Origin: JAHFOW01 sp046350595
GTDB lineage: Bacteria; Planctomycetota; Brocadiia; Brocadiales; Brocadiaceae
DNA length: 20,518 nt
Reading direction: 5' to 3'
Assembly (NCBI GenBank): GCA_046350595.1
Contig: JAXMAC010000059.1
Span: 1 to 20,518, forward strand
In this document: positions 20,082-20,518 of the stretch, piece after piece
Numbering within the stretch: the stretch's first letter is position 1
How the letters are laid out: each line of letters begins with the position of its first letter
The notes under the pieces: generated by a model
What the model was told of the DNA's origin: nothing
What the model saw: only the letters and a program-made list of their open reading frames with translations
Databases searched by the model: none
Position numbers and translations under genes: made by a program

Positions 20082-20110
20082 TTCTTAGCAAATCCTAATA
20101 ACAAAGTCAA
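20082..20110 (-). promoter_or_regulatory. Promoter for the ribbon-helix-helix gene
   Basis: On the minus strand, TTGACT (20105-20110), a 17-bp spacer and TAAGAA (20082-20087) precede the gene. The predicted start is only a few bases before the GGAGG site at 20070-20074, so the leader would be very short. Confidence 0.4.
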
Positions 20111-20134
20111 TATAGATTATATAATATTTTTATC

Positions 20135-20163
20135 TTGACAAATATATATATATTACATAAGTT
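20135..20163 (+). promoter_or_regulatory. Promoter candidate for the antirepressor-like gene
   Basis: A perfect -35 TTGACA (20135-20140) is followed by 17 bp and a weak -10 TAAGTT (20158-20163). The run of alternating A and T between them makes the -10 placement uncertain. It faces away from the minus-strand promoter at 20082-20110. Confidence 0.4.
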
Positions 20164-20180
20164 ATATATTATTAGTATAT

Positions 20181-20201
20181 CTTAATAACCTATTTATTAA
20201 G
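20181..20201 (+). promoter_or_regulatory. 8-bp inverted repeat reaching into the ribosome site
   Basis: CTTAATAA (20181-20188), CCTAT and TTATTAAG (20194-20201) form a perfect 8-5-8 inverted repeat. The right arm includes the first bases of the AAGGAG ribosome site at 20199-20204. It could be an operator for a small repressor such as the neighbouring ribbon-helix-helix protein, or an RNA hairpin limiting translation. Confidence 0.4.
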
Positions 20202-20214
20202 GAGAGTGAAAACT

Positions 20215-20518
20215 ATGGAAAGTTTAGTAAAGTTTAAAGATGTAATGGAAGAGTTTGACAGACAAGAGGCGCTTAAGCCGGTGGATGTGAGGTTTGAGGA
20301 GTTTAATGGAAAACCTCTAAGGATTGCTATTGTAGCGATAAGTGGTGAAAAGGTACCAGTAGTATCGTTATCTGACATTGCTGGTTATACAGGCCATGAT
20401 AAAAAGAATCTTTGGAGGTTAATTAACGAAGATTTAATTCTAAAAGAGTGGATATTTACCGTTGTAATGACCATGACTGACGGCAAAAACTATGAAGTTA
20501 TGGCCTTAACCCTTGATG
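20215..20518 (+). CDS. Phage antirepressor-like protein, N-terminal part (runs off window)
   Basis: 101 codons are present, starting ATG at 20215-20217 after AAGGAG. The protein begins MESLVKFKDVMEEFDRQEAL. Its middle block, IAIVAISGEKVPVVSLSDIAGYTGHDKKNLWRLINED, resembles P22-antirepressor/BRO-N-type N-terminal domains, in which a strand (PVVSLSDIA) leads into a helix with a Leu-x-Arg-Leu-Ile motif. Such proteins relieve repression in prophages and mobile elements. The C-terminal domain, which would confirm the type, lies outside. Context in a presumed integrated element agrees. Confidence 0.65.
   Translation, partial: MESLVKFKDVMEEFDRQEALKPVDVRFEEFNGKPLRIAIVAISGEKVPVVSLSDIAGYTGHDKKNLWRLINEDLILKEWIFTVVMTMTDGKNYEVMALTLD

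Overview
The window looks like chromosome of an AT-rich Gram-negative bacterium with an elaborate respiratory chain. An anammox-type planctomycete (Brocadiales) is the best guess. This is an inference from multiheme c-type cytochromes, a cytochrome c-554-like protein, a bacterial deoxyhypusine-synthase-like gene and a GT9 glycosyltransferase; no marker in the window settles the taxonomy. From position 1 to about 17.3 kb every gene is on the minus strand. The layout changes near 17.9 kb.

Region 1 (1-5.2 kb, minus) is a respiratory cluster. In transcription order it holds a tetraheme c-554-like cytochrome, a membrane-anchored heptaheme cytochrome c, a membrane cytochrome b, a sigma-54-dependent response regulator, a Cys-rich secreted protein and the start of another secreted protein. 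A good sigma-70-type promoter precedes the first gene. Two heme sites are non-canonical: CXCH in the c-554-like protein and CX3CH in the heptaheme protein. The regulator lacks the conserved receiver lysine.

Region 2 (5.2-12.5 kb, minus) is housekeeping: accC, accB, an M24 Xaa-Pro peptidase and dnaA. Upstream of dnaA is a 527-bp very AT-rich gap with DnaA boxes, a candidate oriC. Then come a deoxyhypusine-synthase-like protein and a GT9 glycosyltransferase. A REP-like double hairpin sits at the 5' edge of the glycosyltransferase gene.

Region 3 (12.7-16.7 kb, minus) holds a small zinc-ribbon protein and a metal-uptake operon feoB - cbiM - PDGLE-domain gene. Its promoter overlaps a 7-1-7 palindrome that closely matches a Fur box, so iron control of a combined iron and cobalt/nickel locus is likely.

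Region 4 (16.7-20.5 kb) is accessory DNA. It has a VF530-family gene, a 3' half of a tRNA-Gln(CUG) gene that looks like an integration-site remnant, and three clusters of direct repeats with an exact 11-bp period. Rightward, inside the presumed element, lie two plus-strand genes of unknown function, several long inverted repeats, a RelE-type toxin-antitoxin pair, a small ribbon-helix-helix protein missed by length-filtered ORF calling, and a divergent truncated gene resembling phage antirepressor N-termini. The orientation of the tRNA fragment predicts host DNA to the left and the island to the right.
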